Assembly (NCBI GenBank): GCA_022572825.1
Contig: JACZVE010000146.1
Coordinates: 1-7,422 of the forward strand
Source of the DNA: SAR324 cluster bacterium
GTDB lineage: Bacteria; SAR324; JACQKK01
Direction of reading: 5' to 3'
DNA length: 7,422 nucleotides
The position numbers and the translations under genes are program-made. Positions 1 to 5,611 of this stretch are shown piece by piece. The notes beneath the pieces were generated by a model. The model made no database searches. It had not been told where the DNA came from and saw only the letters and a program-made list of their open reading frames with translations. The number at the start of each line of letters is the position of its first letter. The first letter of the stretch is position 1.

Positions 1-37
1 CAGCATGTTTGTATCTGCCGATAAGGTGGTGAGGCTG

Positions 38-110
38 CCCCTCGCCGATGCGGAGAAGGGGGGGTGCAAGACCCGCGCTCCCGGGGAATGGAGCGGGAGA
101 AGGGGGGGGA
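38..110. repeat. G-rich degenerate hairpin repeat pair
   Basis: Two near-identical direct copies of a GCGG(G)AGAAGGGGGGG motif lie at about 50-64 and 93-109. Between them CGCTCC (76-81) pairs with GGAGCG (90-95) across an 8-nt loop, and CCCCTC at 38-43 can partly pair with the first G-run. The composition resembles the C-rich/G-rich dispersed palindromes (REP-like) common between genes in proteobacteria, and the hairpin at 1525-1570 is similar. Family membership is inference; only the repeats and pairing are seen. Confidence 0.4.
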
Positions 111-268
111 GGCTTCACAAGCGGCCCAGTGCGCCCGCTTGCCGGTCGACAGGGGCTTGAGGGTTACGCCCCGCCATGGCACACTCGGAGAATAGTGCAT
201 TGTTGACACCGCCGCCCTGGCATGCCACGCAACAGCGCCCGGTGAATTGGCGCTTTCGCGCACCCGGT

Positions 269-298
269 TTGACCAGGCTTGCGCGCGCAGAAGATACC
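269..298 (+). promoter_or_regulatory. Possible sigma70-type promoter for the GST gene
   Basis: TTGACC at 269-274 matches the -35 consensus at five of six bases. GATACC at 293-298 after an 18-bp spacer is a weak -10 element (three of six). Transcription would begin near 305, giving a leader of about 28 nt with AAGGAG at 319-324. A perfect TTGACA at 203-208 lies further upstream but has no acceptable -10 partner. Confidence 0.25.
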
Positions 299-332
299 GC
301 CGTCCCCTTACTTGCTGCAAGGAGACCATCCC

Positions 333-1001
333 CTGAGCATCCAAATATATAACAAGCAGGCTTGACCGTACGCCCAGCGCACTCGGATCGTGCTGTCCGA
401 GAAGAAAATTCCCTTTCAGGTCACCGAGATCGATCTGAAAAACAAGCCGGACTGGTTTCTGGAGGTTTCCCCGTACGGCAAGGTGCCCGTGCTCGATCAC
501 GACGGGGAGCTCGTCTACGAGTCCGCGGTGATCAACGAGTACCTGGACGAGACGTTCACGGACGTGCCAATGATGGGCGCCACGCCCGCCGAACGGGCAA
601 ACTTGCGCATCTGGATCGACTTCTGCAACACGCGCATCCAGCCCGGCCTGGTGAGCGTGCTCAGGGCCGAGCCCGGAGAGTTCGAGGCCAAGGTGCAGGC
701 CTTCGAGGAGTCCCTGGCCATGCTGGAGGACTATCTGGCACAGAATGGAACGCCCGATCCTTTCTTCGCCGGAAAACGCTTCACGCTAGTGGACGCCACC
801 TATGCGCCGGCCTTCGAGCGCTTCGCCACGCTGCGGCAATTGCGCGGCTACGAGATTCCCGGCCGCTTTGCCCGGGTCAGGCGCTGGATGGACAACCTGG
901 CTGCTCATCCCTCCGTGCAGGCCCACGCCATCCCGCTGGAGGAGTTGGTGGCGAACTATACCGGCTTTCTCCCCGAAAGCGTGCGCCAGCACGTTGCCTG
1001 A
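333..1001 (+). CDS. Selenocysteine-containing glutathione S-transferase (omega-like), in-frame UGA
   Basis: A GST-superfamily enzyme, expected to be a cytosolic glutathione-dependent thiol transferase or reductase. Read from CTG 333, with TGA at 363-365 decoded as selenocysteine (U), it has 222 residues and begins (M)SIQIYNKQAUPYAQRTRIVL. U11 falls exactly where omega-class GSTs carry the catalytic Cys of the CPYAQR/CPFAER motif at the start of helix 1. The thioredoxin-like N-domain continues through a KNKPDWF segment, a cis-proline motif (GKVPVL) and an ESAVINEYLDE glutathione-binding segment (about 30-75); an all-helical C-domain follows. Length suits the family. AAGGAG at 319-324 lies 8 nt before the CTG; the downstream GTG at 390 would delete the first strand and active site. 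Alternatives are a nonsense-mutated pseudogene or a sequencing error, made less likely by the exact active-site position, the intact frame on both sides and the hairpin just downstream. Known: Sec/Cys replacement is typical at redox Cys sites. Inferred: actual Sec insertion. Confidence 0.8.
363..365 (+). other. UGA recoded as selenocysteine (predicted)
   Basis: This TGA is in frame with the GST on both sides: ten codons of good GST N-terminus (SIQIYNKQA) precede it and PYAQRTRIVL follows. It replaces the catalytic Cys codon (TGC/TGT) of omega-like GSTs, a one-base difference. No frameshift is needed to join the two parts. Confidence 0.75.
382..401 (+). promoter_or_regulatory. Bacterial SECIS-like hairpin
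   Basis: CTCGGA at 382-387 pairs perfectly with TCCGAG at 396-401. A further U-G pair (388/395) leaves a six-base apical loop CGUGCU. The loop starts 22-23 nt after the TGA and has G as its second base followed by U. Bacterial SECIS elements are coding-region hairpins just downstream of the UGA, with a short upper stem and a G within the first two loop bases recognised by SelB; spacing and shape fit. No lower stem closes it clearly. The sequence is also coding (TRIVLSEK), so some pairing could be chance. Confidence 0.65.
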
Positions 1002-1020
1002 GCGGCGTCCGCTCTCCCCG

Positions 1021-1070
1021 CGGGCCGGTGCTTTCCGTATGCTGGCCCGGTAAAGGCCCTGCGCGAGGGC
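1021..1070 (+). terminator. Two hairpins after the GST gene
   Basis: CGGGCC (1021-1026) pairs with GGCCCG (1044-1049), and GCCCT (1056-1060) pairs with AGGGC (1066-1070) over a 5-nt loop. They lie 20-70 nt after the GST stop. No U-tract follows either stem, so an intrinsic terminator is not proven; they may only protect the 3' end. Confidence 0.3.
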
Positions 1071-1191
1071 AGCAATCGGCTGCGGCACCATGCGGCGTGT
1101 GATGGCTCCCCGGGCGATTCGGATCGCGTCCTGGCCGGGGCCGTAGGGAGGAGCTGGCAATTTTTCCCTTTTCTTCCGCGCGGCAATCGGC

Positions 1192-1197
1192 TATAAG
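1192..1197 (+). promoter_or_regulatory. Possible -10 element before the ilv leader
   Basis: TATAAG at 1192-1197 matches the -10 consensus at five of six positions. The T-rich stretch at 1161-1175 covers the -35 region but gives only a poor match. Transcription would begin near 1204, about 45 nt before the leader peptide start at 1249. Confidence 0.35.
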
Positions 1198-1248
1198 GGT
1201 ACGGTTGGACCTTTTCCGGCAGGCAACCGATTCGCTATCGGGCGAGCA

Positions 1249-1344
1249 ATGAAGCCGATTAACCAGCACATCCGCTTCCATTTCCAACCGGCGCTCCGCG
1301 CGCTGGCACTGGTATTGCTGGTAATTGGCGTAATCGTACGCTGA
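1249..1344 (+). CDS. Putative ilv leader peptide (31 aa), rich in Leu/Val/Ile
   Basis: A 31-codon ATG frame encodes a peptide whose last third is dense in branched-chain residues: codons 1309-1338 read L V L L V I G V I V, nine of ten being Leu, Val or Ile. It ends in Arg and a TGA. Enterobacterial ilv leader peptides (IvbL, IlvL, about 32 aa) have the same size and a similar run of control codons. It lies upstream of ilvB on the same strand and is followed at 1348-1421 by competing GC hairpins. Its ribosome site is weak (GCGAG, 1243-1247). The alternative is a small single-span membrane protein: positively charged N-half, hydrophobic C-half. The gene call rests on composition and position alone. 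Confidence 0.5.
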   Translation: MKPINQHIRFHFQPALRALALVLLVIGVIVR

Positions 1345-1347
1345 GCT

Positions 1348-1425
1348 CGCCCGCTTCGGTAATCCCTGGCAATTGCAACGGAGTCACACCTGGCGGGCGG
1401 GCGATACGCCCCGGCGGGGCGGCGT
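1348..1425 (+). promoter_or_regulatory. Putative attenuator: mutually exclusive hairpins before ilvB
   Basis: Four segments compete. CGCCCGC (1348-1354, just after the leader peptide stop) can pair over 7 bp with GCGGGCG at 1393-1399 or 1397-1403. GGGCG (1399-1403) can instead pair with CGCCC (1407-1411). CGCCCC (1407-1412) can pair with GGGGCG (1416-1421) across a 3-nt loop, followed by GCGTTTATCGTCGTTT. This is the sort of alternative folding used by amino acid operon attenuators, but the U-run is short and interrupted. I cannot assign terminator and antiterminator firmly from reading alone. Confidence 0.4.
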
Positions 1426-1497
1426 TTATCGTCGTTTACAAAATTCAAGGTGCCTATCACCGTTGGTCGGCATAGGCATTCGATAGGACTCGCAATC

Positions 1498-1614
1498 ATG
1501 AAGTTGTTGCAAATGTTCTTATTTTCACCCCCAACCCCACTCCATGGTGTGGAGAGGGGCGGGGGAGTGAGGACCCGGCGAACCCGTCCTCGCATATACG
1601 GAGAGGCAACATGA
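1498..1614 (+). CDS. Small upstream frame (38 aa) overlapping the ilvB start
   Basis: ATG at 1498, with AGGA at 1485-1488 nine bases before it, opens a 38-codon frame starting MKLLQMFLF. It runs through the large hairpin at 1525-1570 and stops at a TGA that overlaps the ilvB ATG (ATGA at 1611-1614). The early Leu codons are TTG, TTG and TTA, rare choices in GC-rich DNA. The C-terminal half is Arg/Gly-rich and looks like read-through of repeat DNA. It may couple translation to ilvB or may be fortuitous. Confidence 0.25.
   Translation: MKLLQMFLFSPPTPLHGVERGGGVRTRRTRPRIYGEAT
1525..1570. repeat. Large C-rich/G-rich hairpin upstream of ilvB
   Basis: The arms 1525-1543 and 1551-1570 form about 16 base pairs with two small mismatches and an AG bulge, closed by a 7-nt loop (1544-1550). 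It ends 30 nt before the ilvB ribosome site GGAGAGG (1600-1606). Its C-run/G-run composition is like the repeats at 38-110 and like dispersed REP-type palindromes. It could be a mobile-type repeat that landed in the leader or a functional RNA structure; no T-tract follows. Confidence 0.5.
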
Positions 1615-3293
1615 CCGGTGGGGAAGCGCTGGTGGAAGCGCTGAAAAAAGAGGGCGTGGAGGTGATCTTCGGGATATCCGGAGGGGCCGCCCTGCCGATA
1701 TACGACGCGCTGGCAAAGCCTGCGGCCGCGAGCATATTCAACGTGCTGGTACGCCACGAGCAGGCCGCCGCCCACATGGCCGAGGGCTATGCCAAGGCCA
1801 GCGGCAAGGTCGGCGTGTGCCTGGCCACGTCCGGTCCGGGTGCGACCAACCTGGTCACCGGCATCGCCGATGCCATCCTGGATTCCGTCCCCATCGTCGC
1901 CATCACCGGACAGGTGCCAACCCATGCCATCGGGTCCGACGCCTTTCAGGAGTCGGACATCATGGGCATCACCATGCCCATCGTCAAGCACAGCTACCAG
2001 GTGCGCCGGGCGGACGATCTGCCGCGAATCGTGCGAGAGGCGTTCTACATCGCCGGCACCGGCCGCCCCGGCCCGGTGCTGATCGATATTCCGCGCGACA
2101 TCGCCCAGGCGGAGGTCAAGGAGTTCATCTACCCCGAGGAGATCAGCATCCGCGGCTACAGTTTGCATTTGGCGGCCGATCCGGCCGATGTGGAGGCCGC
2201 TGCCGAGTTGATTGCCCGGTCGAGCAAGCCGGTGCTCTATGTGGGAGGGGGCGTCGTCAATACCGAAGCGCACGAGGAACTGCTGGCGCTGGCCGAGAAG
2301 ATCGACGCCCCGGTGACCTCCACCCTGATGGGCCGCGGGGCCTTTCCCGATCGTCATCCGCTTTCGCTGAACATGCCCGGCATGCACGGCACCGCTTACG
2401 CCAACTGGGCCATCCGCGACTGCGATCTGTTGATCGCGGTGGGCGTGCGGTTTGACGACCGAGTCACCGGCAACCTGTCCAAGTTCGCAACCAACGCCAA
2501 GGTCATCCATGTGGAGGTGGACCCCGCGGAAATCCACAAAAACCGCCACGCGGACGTATCCATTCTTGCGGACGCCAAGGACGCGCTGCGAAAGCTGGTC
2601 GATGCCTGCGCGCCCGCCCAGCACCCCGACTGGCGGCGCCAGATCGCGCAATGGAAGGAACAAGAGCCTCTGCGCTACGCCAACAACGGCAAGCTGAAGC
2701 CCCAGTACATCATGGAGGTGCTTTCCGAACTGACCGACGGCGACGCCATCCTCGCCACGGACGTCGGCCAGCACCAGATGTGGGCGTCGCAGTACTACCC
2801 GTTCAAACGCCCCCGCCAGTGGCTCACCTCCGGGGGTCTCGGCACCATGGGCTTCGGGTTTCCCGCCGCCATGGGCGCCAAGGTGGCCCGGCCCACCGAA
2901 GAAGTGTGGCTGGTCACCGGGGACGGCAGTTTTCAGATGAACCTACAGGAGCTTGCCACGTCGGTGTGCTTCAATATTCCGGTGAAGATCGCCCTGTTCA
3001 ACAACATGTCCCTGGGCATGGTCAAGCAGTGGCAGGAGCTGTTCTACGACAACCGCTACAGCGGCATCGATCTGGCAAAGGTGCCCGACTACAGTGCGCT
3101 GGCGCAAGCTTACGGCTGCGTCGGGATAACCGTGAAGACGCCCGGGGAGGTACGCCCCGCCCTGGAGAAAGCGCGGGAGATCGATGACCGCACGGTGCTG
3201 ATCGACTTTCAGCACGATCCGGCCGAGCACGTCTATCCCATGATTCCATCGGGCCAGTCCGTCCAGGAGATGCGGCTGCAACCCAACGAGTAA
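1611..3293 (+). CDS. ilvB: Acetolactate synthase large (catalytic) subunit
   Basis: ThDP- and FAD-dependent acetohydroxyacid synthase catalytic subunit. It condenses two pyruvates to 2-acetolactate, or pyruvate with 2-oxobutyrate, as the first common step of valine, leucine and isoleucine synthesis in the cytosol. Length (560 aa) is normal. The N-terminal ThDP-enzyme domain has the catalytic Glu at E50 in RHEQAAAHMAEGYA. The FAD-binding GSDAFQE region and a central domain follow. The C-terminal ThDP-binding motif begins GDGS (437-440) and ends NN at 464-465. The start has a good ribosome site (GGAGAGG, 5-nt spacing). The small subunit follows on the same strand, which favours the anabolic, feedback-regulated enzyme over the catabolic AlsS type. 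Upstream leader features suggest attenuation control. The symbol could equally be ilvI; the two cannot be told apart here. Confidence 0.97.
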   Translation: MTGGEALVEALKKEGVEVIFGISGGAALPIYDALAKPAAASIFNVLVRHEQAAAHMAEGYAKASGKVGVCLATSGPGATNLVTGIADAILDSVPIVAITGQVPTHAIGSDAFQESDIMGITMPIVKHSYQVRRADDLPRIVREAFYIAGTGRPGPVLIDIPRDIAQAEVKEFIYPEEISIRGYSLHLAADPADVEAAAELIARSSKPVLYVGGGVVNTEAHEELLALAEKIDAPVTSTLMGRGAFPDRHPLSLNMPGMHGTAYANWAIRDCDLLIAVGVRFDDRVTGNLSKFATNAKVIHVEVDPAEIHKNRHADVSILADAKDALRKLVDACAPAQHPDWRRQIAQWKEQEPLRYANNGKLKPQYIMEVLSELTDGDAILATDVGQHQMWASQYYPFKRPRQWLTSGGLGTMGFGFPAAMGAKVARPTEEVWLVTGDGSFQMNLQELATSVCFNIPVKIALFNNMSLGMVKQWQELFYDNRYSGIDLAKVPDYSALAQAYGCVGITVKTPGEVRPALEKAREIDDRTVLIDFQHDPAEHVYPMIPSGQSVQEMRLQPNE

Positions 3294-3296
3294 ACG

Positions 3297-3331
3297 GCGC
3301 CGGTGCTCCCGTGCCGGCGCTCCCGCGCCGG
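3297..3331 (+). repeat. 14-bp tandem repeat with alternative hairpins between ilvB and ilvN
   Basis: Two full copies of a 14-bp unit (GCCGGTGCTCCCGT at 3299-3312, GCCGGCGCTCCCGC at 3313-3326) and a partial third follow the ilvB stop. CCGGCGC (3314-3320) is complementary both to GCGCCGG at 3297-3303 and to GCGCCGG at 3325-3331, so two 7-bp stems exclude each other. It could affect relative expression of the two subunits, or be simple slippage DNA. Confidence 0.55.
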
Positions 3332-3377
3332 TGGACTACAGGGCACCGTGCGCTTGACAGCAGGCCGATCGTCCTCC

Positions 3378-3893
3378 GTGCAGAACCGCGCATCCCCTCA
3401 ACGCAAGCACACCATCTCCGTGATGGTGGATAACCGGCCCGGCGTGCTTGCCCGCGTATCGGGCCTGTTCGCCCGGCGCGGGTTCAACATCAACAGCCTC
3501 GTCGTCAGCGCGACCCAGGACCCGGAAATTTCCCGTATGACCATTGTCTCGATGGGGGACGACGCGCATCTGATGCAGGTCGTCAAGCAGCTGAACAAGC
3601 TGATCAACGTGATAACCATCTTCGATCACACCGAGGATGACCTGGTGGAGCGGGAGCTCGCGCTCATCAAGGTGCGCGCCACCGTGGACAATCGCAGCGA
3701 GATCATGCAACTGGCCTCGGTTTTCAGCGCGTCGATCGCCAGCATCTCCCCCTCTGAAGAGACGATGATCGTCGAGGCCACCGGGGACGAGAACAAGATC
3801 GACGCCTTTCTGGCAACCCTGGTCAAGTTCGAGGTGCTCGAGTTCGTCCGCACGGGCAAGATCGCACTGGTGCGGGGCGCAAAATCCACGTGA
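3378..3893 (+). CDS. ilvN: Acetolactate synthase small (regulatory) subunit
   Basis: Regulatory subunit that binds the IlvB catalytic chain, raises its activity and carries the branched-chain amino acid feedback site. The N-terminal ACT domain begins HTISVMVDNRPGVLARVSGLF, with the RGFNINSLVV strand after it. The C-terminal ALS small-subunit domain starts near ERELALIKVR and ends with VLEFVRTGKIALVRG. From GTG 3378 the protein has 171 aa, close to the family's roughly 160-175. No clear ribosome site precedes it; the frame stays open upstream to 3303 with other starts (GTG 3348, TTG 3354), so the start is uncertain. The spacer after ilvB is about 84 nt and contains a repeat. ilvC, often the next gene, is absent. 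It could also be named ilvH. Confidence 0.93.
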   Translation: MQNRASPQRKHTISVMVDNRPGVLARVSGLFARRGFNINSLVVSATQDPEISRMTIVSMGDDAHLMQVVKQLNKLINVITIFDHTEDDLVERELALIKVRATVDNRSEIMQLASVFSASIASISPSEETMIVEATGDENKIDAFLATLVKFEVLEFVRTGKIALVRGAKST

Positions 3894-3901
3894 TGGCCCG
3901 C

Positions 3902-3929
3902 TTGCCTCCGCCCCGATCCGCGCTACAAT
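3902..3929 (+). promoter_or_regulatory. Sigma70-type promoter for the BtuF-like gene cluster
   Basis: TTGCCT (3902-3907, four of six) and TACAAT (3924-3929, five of six) are separated by 16 bp. The predicted start near 3936 gives a leader of about 45 nt. It begins just after the ilvN stop and would separate this cluster from the ilv operon. Confidence 0.5.
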
Positions 3930-3979
3930 AACGCTTCCACGCGATCAGCCGCAGCGAAACCGCCCCGCCGGCCCTCCCC

Positions 3980-5056
3980 ATGGCCAAACCCGACTACGCC
4001 TTCAAGACAGCCTCCCATAGCTGGTATCCCACCGGGCGCGACGGCGTGTACCGGGCGCGGCCGGGCGGCGCCGAGATCGCGCTGAGCCTGGAGCGCCAGG
4101 AGGTGCCGCACGCGCTGCTGGAGCCGGGGCTGAAGCGCGCCGTAACCGCCTGGGTGATCGCGCGCGGCGGCCGGACGCTGCACCTCAACGGCCGCAAGGA
4201 GAGCGTTTCGCCGCGCCAGCTCGATCGGCCGCCCACCGCGCCGGTGCGCCGGCTGGTGAGCATCGCCCCCTCCAACGCGGAGATCGTGGGGGCGTTGGGC
4301 GCCGTCGGTCTGCTGGTGGGTGTGGAGTCCAGCTCGGATTTTCCGCCCGAGATCAGGCGCCTGCCTCGCCTGGGTCCCGACCTGCACGTGGACATGGAGG
4401 CGCTGTCGACCCTCCGGCCCGACCTGGTGCTGGCCAGCCTCACCGTGCCGGGCATGGAGCGCAACCTGGCCGGGCTGGACGTGCTGGGCGTGCCGGTGCT
4501 GGTGCTGGCTCCGGGCAGCATCGCGGAGATCGAGGCCGACGTGCTGCGCGTGGGCGAGGCCATCGGGCATGCCGACCAAGCGCGGCACGCCGTGGATCGG
4601 ATGGAGGCCGATCTGCGATCCCTGCGGGAAGCGAGGGAGGCCAGGGCACCGGTGCGTGTATTCCTGCAATGGTGGCACAATCCCATGTTCTCCCCCGCGC
4701 GCGCCTGCTGGACTAACGAGCTGATCGAGCACGCCGGTGGCGTCAACGTGTTCCGCGACCTGCCCGGCCAGAGCGCCCAGGTCGGCCCGGAGGCGGTGGT
4801 GGCGGCGGACCCGGAGGTGATCTTCATCTCCTGGTGCGGCGTGCCCTTCGGCAGGCTGAACGCCGCCCGCGTGCTGCGGCGCAAGGACCTCGGCGCTGTG
4901 ACCGCCATCCGCGAGGGCCGGGTCTACGCCCTCGACGAGGCCCTGCTGGGGAGGCCGGGCCCGCGGGTGGTGCAGGGCGTCGCCCGCATGGCGGAGTATA
5001 TTCGGGGGGTGTCAGACGGCCGCACCCGCCGCCGACCGGATGCTGAACACGCGTGA
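3980..5056 (+). CDS. BtuF-like helical-backbone metal/cobalamin-binding protein with N-terminal extension
   Basis: A 358-aa protein. Residues about 90-340 match the periplasmic-binding-protein type 2 fold used for cobalamin and iron-siderophore capture: RLVSIAPSNAEIVGALG (91-107), a VGVESSSDFP strand, LPRLGPDLHVDMEALSTLRPDLVLAS (128-153), and later a HAGGVNVF segment and an AADPEVIFIS strand. BtuF-type proteins bind ligand between two lobes joined by a long helix and usually feed an ABC importer. Here there is no signal peptide or lipobox; residues 1-88 form an additional soluble segment (W16, W58, HLNGRKE) that I do not recognise. No BtuC or BtuD gene is adjacent. It may be a cytosolic corrinoid or metal sensor/chaperone rather than a transporter part; the ligand cannot be named. 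The ATG has no evident ribosome site. Its stop overlaps the hicA start. Confidence 0.8.
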   Translation: MAKPDYAFKTASHSWYPTGRDGVYRARPGGAEIALSLERQEVPHALLEPGLKRAVTAWVIARGGRTLHLNGRKESVSPRQLDRPPTAPVRRLVSIAPSNAEIVGALGAVGLLVGVESSSDFPPEIRRLPRLGPDLHVDMEALSTLRPDLVLASLTVPGMERNLAGLDVLGVPVLVLAPGSIAEIEADVLRVGEAIGHADQARHAVDRMEADLRSLREAREARAPVRVFLQWWHNPMFSPARACWTNELIEHAGGVNVFRDLPGQSAQVGPEAVVAADPEVIFISWCGVPFGRLNAARVLRRKDLGAVTAIREGRVYALDEALLGRPGPRVVQGVARMAEYIRGVSDGRTRRRPDAEHA

Positions 5057-5247
5057 AGGTGCGGGAGGTGCTTCGACTGCTGGAAGACGATGGGTGGTTT
5101 CAGGAAACCATGCGGAGCAGCCATCGCCAGTATAGACATCCTACGAAACCCGGCAAAGTCACGGTTGCCGGTCATGGAAACAAAGATATTCACCCGAAGA
5201 CCCTGGGCTATATCCTCAATCAAGCTCAATTGGAGAGATCATCATGA
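5053..5247 (+). CDS. hicA: HicA-family toxin (mRNA interferase)
   Basis: A 64-aa HicA toxin of a type II toxin-antitoxin pair. HicA has a dsRBD-like fold and cleaves mRNA independently of its sequence, stopping translation until HicB binds it. Visible family features are the KVREVLRLLEDDGW start, the catalytic His (H24) in SHRQYRHP, the KVTVAGHGNKDI strand and the KTLGYILNQAQL C-terminal helix. Length is full. The GTG start overlaps the stop of the BtuF-like gene (GTGA, 5053-5056), and its own stop overlaps the hicB start (ATGA), so it appears translationally coupled on both sides. No strong ribosome site is seen, which would keep toxin levels low. Confidence 0.92.
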   Translation: MKVREVLRLLEDDGWFQETMRSSHRQYRHPTKPGKVTVAGHGNKDIHPKTLGYILNQAQLERSS

Positions 5248-5528
5248 GGCGCTACGCGATCATCATTGAATTGGGGGAACCGGGTGCGAACTTATCGGCT
5301 TATGTCCCCGATCTGCCGGGATGCATCACCGTGGGAGATTCGGTGGAGGAGGTGAAGGTGAACATGCAGGAGGCCATCCAGCTTCACCTGCACGGGCTGT
5401 CGGAGGATGGCGAGCCGATCCCCCAGCCGACCTGCCTGGCCGAGTACGTGGAGGTGCCGGACGATCCGGAACGGTGGAAGGAAGGCGTGGTAGAGGTCGC
5501 TCCCCTCGAGCGGGGAAAGGCACTATAG
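5244..5528 (+). CDS. hicB: HicB-family antitoxin
   Basis: A 94-aa antitoxin partner of HicA. The partial RNase H-like fold shows as RRYAIIIELGEPGANLSAYVPDLPGCITVGDSVEE (2-36), with the hallmark YVPDLPGC, followed by the helix EVKVNMQEAIQLHLHGLSEDGEPIPQP. HicB wraps HicA and masks its catalytic His. Residues after about 70 are short and charged; I see no clear helix-turn-helix or ribbon-helix-helix DNA-binding domain, so autorepression by this protein alone is uncertain. ATG 5244 has a good ribosome site (GGAGAG at 5232-5237), stronger than that of hicA, which suits antitoxin excess. Confidence 0.92.
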   Translation: MRRYAIIIELGEPGANLSAYVPDLPGCITVGDSVEEVKVNMQEAIQLHLHGLSEDGEPIPQPTCLAEYVEVPDDPERWKEGVVEVAPLERGKAL

Positions 5529-5589
5529 CGGGGCAATGTCCGGGGGAGATTCGCGGCGTGGAAGGGCGGCCCGGCACAACCATGACACG

Positions 5590-5611
5590 ATAGCGCCTAT
5601 GGGAGCGCTAT
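5590..5611. terminator. Hairpin between convergent hicB and the small membrane gene
   Basis: ATAGCGC (5590-5596) pairs perfectly with GCGCTAT (5605-5611) over an 8-nt loop that could form two more pairs. It lies between the convergent ends of hicB and the - strand gene and includes that gene's stop codon (5608-5610). There is no T-tract on either side, so termination in both directions is possible but not shown. Confidence 0.4.

Larger units (their letters stand above)
1..332. other. Region without a convincing gene
   Basis: I see no supported coding region here. A frame from the ATG at 5 to a stop near 160 runs through low-complexity G-rich sequence and has no recognisable protein character. 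The stretch 38-110 holds G-rich degenerate hairpin repeats, listed separately. The rest is unremarkable GC-rich spacer up to the possible promoter and the Shine-Dalgarno sequence AAGGAG at 319-324 that serves the GST gene. Confidence 0.5.

Noticed and set aside
5..160. Short + strand frame at the window start
   Set aside because: It consists mostly of G-rich repeat sequence, with no ribosome site or recognisable protein features.
203..231. Perfect TTGACA at 203-208 as the GST promoter
   Set aside because: No acceptable -10 element is found 16-18 bp downstream.
390..1001. GST starting at GTG 390 as a complete gene
   Set aside because: This start lies inside the conserved TRIVLSEK helix, lacks a ribosome site and removes the active site; the frame upstream matches the GST N-terminus through the TGA.
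362..1102. A long + strand frame starting at TTG 362, overlapping the GST
   Set aside because: It is out of frame with the GST, Arg/Gly-rich with no family character, and is a product of high GC content.
1191..2774. A 527-codon open frame on the - strand opposite ilvB
   Set aside because: It is antisense to a clear acetolactate synthase gene, with His/Gly/Asp-rich composition typical of a mirror frame.
3354..3382. Perfect TTGACA at 3354-3359 as a separate ilvN promoter
   Set aside because: The expected -10 position reads CGTGCA and falls on the start codon itself.
5529..5607. A CRISPR or tRNA-like element in the short intergenic gaps
   Set aside because: No regularly spaced repeats and no cloverleaf with a T-loop motif were seen anywhere in the window.
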